This document shows, piece by piece, positions 7,198-8,080 of a stretch of 8,080 bases of DNA. The notes beneath the pieces are model-generated. The model was not told where the DNA came from. It did not search any database and worked only from the letters and a program-made list of their open reading frames with translations. Each line of letters starts with the position of its first letter. The first letter of the stretch is position 1. Source of the stretch: an uncultured Lysobacter sp. (GTDB lineage: Bacteria; Pseudomonadota; Gammaproteobacteria; Xanthomonadales; Xanthomonadaceae); contig CADCUA010000315.1 in assembly GCA_902805755.1 (NCBI GenBank), forward strand, positions 1 to 8,080, read 5' to 3'. The position numbers and the translations under genes were made by a program.

Positions 7198-8080
7198 TCA
7201 GCCGCCCTTGGCGGGCTTCGCCGAGGCCGGTTTCGCGGACGCGGGCTTGCCCGAGGCGGGCTTCGCGGACGCGGGCTTTGCCGACCCCGGTTCAGCCGGA
7301 GCGGCCGGCGTCGACCCGGCACTGACCGGCTTACCGTCCGCATCGAGCACCTGCACCGCGCCGAGCTTGAGCGCGCGCACCGGCTGCTCGATCTGCTTGA
7401 GATCGCCGACCACGACCCAGGTCAGCGCGTTCGGATCGATCGCCTTCGCCGATTGCGCGACCTGCGCCGGCGTCAGCGCCTGGATCTCGGCGACGCGGCG
7501 CACGACGTAATCGTCCGGGCGGCCGTAGCGCACGTTGCCGGCGATCGTGCCGGCGATCGCGGACGCGGTCTCGTACGCGCCGGGCAGGCTGCGCACCTCG
7601 TTCGCCTGGATCTTCTTCAGCTCGGCCTCGGTCGGCGGCGTCTTGCCGGCCGCGTATTCGCTGACCTCGCGCTGGATCTCGGCGATCGATTCGGCGGTCT
7701 TGTCGATCTGCACCGGCGCGACCGCCAGCCACGGGCGCTGGCCGATCGCGTTCGTCAGCTGCGTGCGCGCGCCGTAGGACCAGTGCTTGTTCTCGCGCAG
7801 GTTCATGTTCAGGCGCGCGGTGAACGAGCCGCCGATGACTTCGTTCGCCATCTCCAGCTTCGTCGCGTTCGGATCCATCGTCGACGGCATCAGGTGCCCG
7901 GCGAAGATGTTCGCCTGCACCGCGCCCGGCTGGTCGATCAGAAACACGCGCGGCTGCCTCGGCAGCGCGACGGTGGCGACGTCGACCGACGGCTTCGTCG
8001 CGCCCTCGCCTTTCCAATCGCCCAGGTGCCGGTTGAGCAGCGGCACGATCTCGGCGAGCGTGGTGTCGCCGACCACGACC
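7198..8080 (-). CDS. M16 family (pitrilysin/PqqL-type) peptidase, C-terminal part, with SAKPA-repeat tail (partial)
   Basis: The gene runs off the right edge; about 294 C-terminal codons are seen, ending at TGA (complement of 7198-7200). The visible part is the C-terminal half-domain of an M16 zinc peptidase. It starts in VVVGDTTLAEIVPLLNRHLG and continues with RVFLIDQPGAVQANI, GGSFTARLNMNLRENKHWSYGAR (split here by the family's usual small loop), a helical region with YAAGKTPPTEAELKKIQ, and a final VVVGD strand. The catalytic HxxEH motif, if present, lies in the N-terminal half outside the window, so activity cannot be judged. Relatives are usually periplasmic. The last about 45 residues depart from the family: a Gly/Ala/Pro linker and then five SAKPA-like repeats ending KGG. 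The lipoprotein gene follows 92 bases downstream, with a hairpin between. Confidence 0.88.
   Translation of the reverse strand, partial: VVVGDTTLAEIVPLLNRHLGDWKGEGATKPSVDVATVALPRQPRVFLIDQPGAVQANIFAGHLMPSTMDPNATKLEMANEVIGGSFTARLNMNLRENKHWSYGARTQLTNAIGQRPWLAVAPVQIDKTAESIAEIQREVSEYAAGKTPPTEAELKKIQANEVRSLPGAYETASAIAGTIAGNVRYGRPDDYVVRRVAEIQALTPAQVAQSAKAIDPNALTWVVVGDLKQIEQPVRALKLGAVQVLDADGKPVSAGSTPAAPAEPGSAKPASAKPASGKPASAKPASAKPAKGG
7210..7284 (-). repeat. Five in-frame 15-base repeats encoding SAKPA
   Basis: Five 15-base units at 7270-7284, 7255-7269, 7240-7254, 7225-7239 and 7210-7224 each encode S-A-K-P-A (one has Gly in place of Ala). They sit at the very end of the M16-like gene, just before KGG and the stop. 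The units are similar but not identical in DNA. Gain or loss of a unit would keep the frame. Confidence 0.9.

Noticed and set aside
7201..7300. CRISPR-like or tandem array
   Set aside because: The 15-base units are contiguous, degenerate and in frame with a protein tail. There are no spacers.

Overview
The window is very GC-rich and gene-dense. It looks like a chromosomal segment from the Xanthomonadaceae/Lysobacteraceae (Lysobacter, Luteimonas, Xanthomonas or a relative). The strongest clue is the gene at 5627-6643 (minus). It matches what I recall of the Xanthomonas campestris OleA protein almost colinearly, with the same N-terminus, the same length and all four catalytic positions. No database search was possible, so the taxonomic call is an inference. 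There are no tRNA or rRNA genes, insertion sequences or CRISPR arrays. The window reads as conserved housekeeping genes plus one specialised lipid gene.

Left half, plus strand: the last 30 codons of an unrecognised upstream gene (to 94); hemB, porphobilinogen synthase (164-1156); a non-coding stretch of about 450 bp; aroE, shikimate dehydrogenase (1609-2445); a second non-coding stretch of about 500 bp carrying a trinucleotide/9-mer simple repeat; and a membrane-bound TPR-GGDEF diguanylate cyclase (2941-4686).

Right half, minus strand: this half converges on the cyclase gene. In transcription order it holds the 3' part of an M16-family zinc-peptidase-like gene with an SAKPA-repeat tail (7198 to beyond 8080), a small DUF4156-type lipoprotein (6785-7105), oleA (5627-6643), a gap of about 350 bp, and a gamma-class carbonic anhydrase-like hexapeptide-repeat protein (4729-5274).

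The genes do not form one obvious pathway. HemB feeds haem synthesis and AroE aromatic amino-acid synthesis. The cyclase would convert a periplasmic signal into cyclic di-GMP. OleA starts long-chain olefin synthesis by head-to-head condensation of two fatty acyl-CoAs, but oleB, oleC and oleD are not next to it here. Two genes on opposite strands, hemB and the carbonic anhydrase-like gene, share nearly identical start regions: a TANAAT box followed by CCGCGC and then ATG. This implies leaderless transcripts. I found no convincing new multi-gene system. The points most worth checking are the isolated oleA and its upstream palindrome, the shared leaderless promoters, the repeat-bearing gaps and the peptidase tail.
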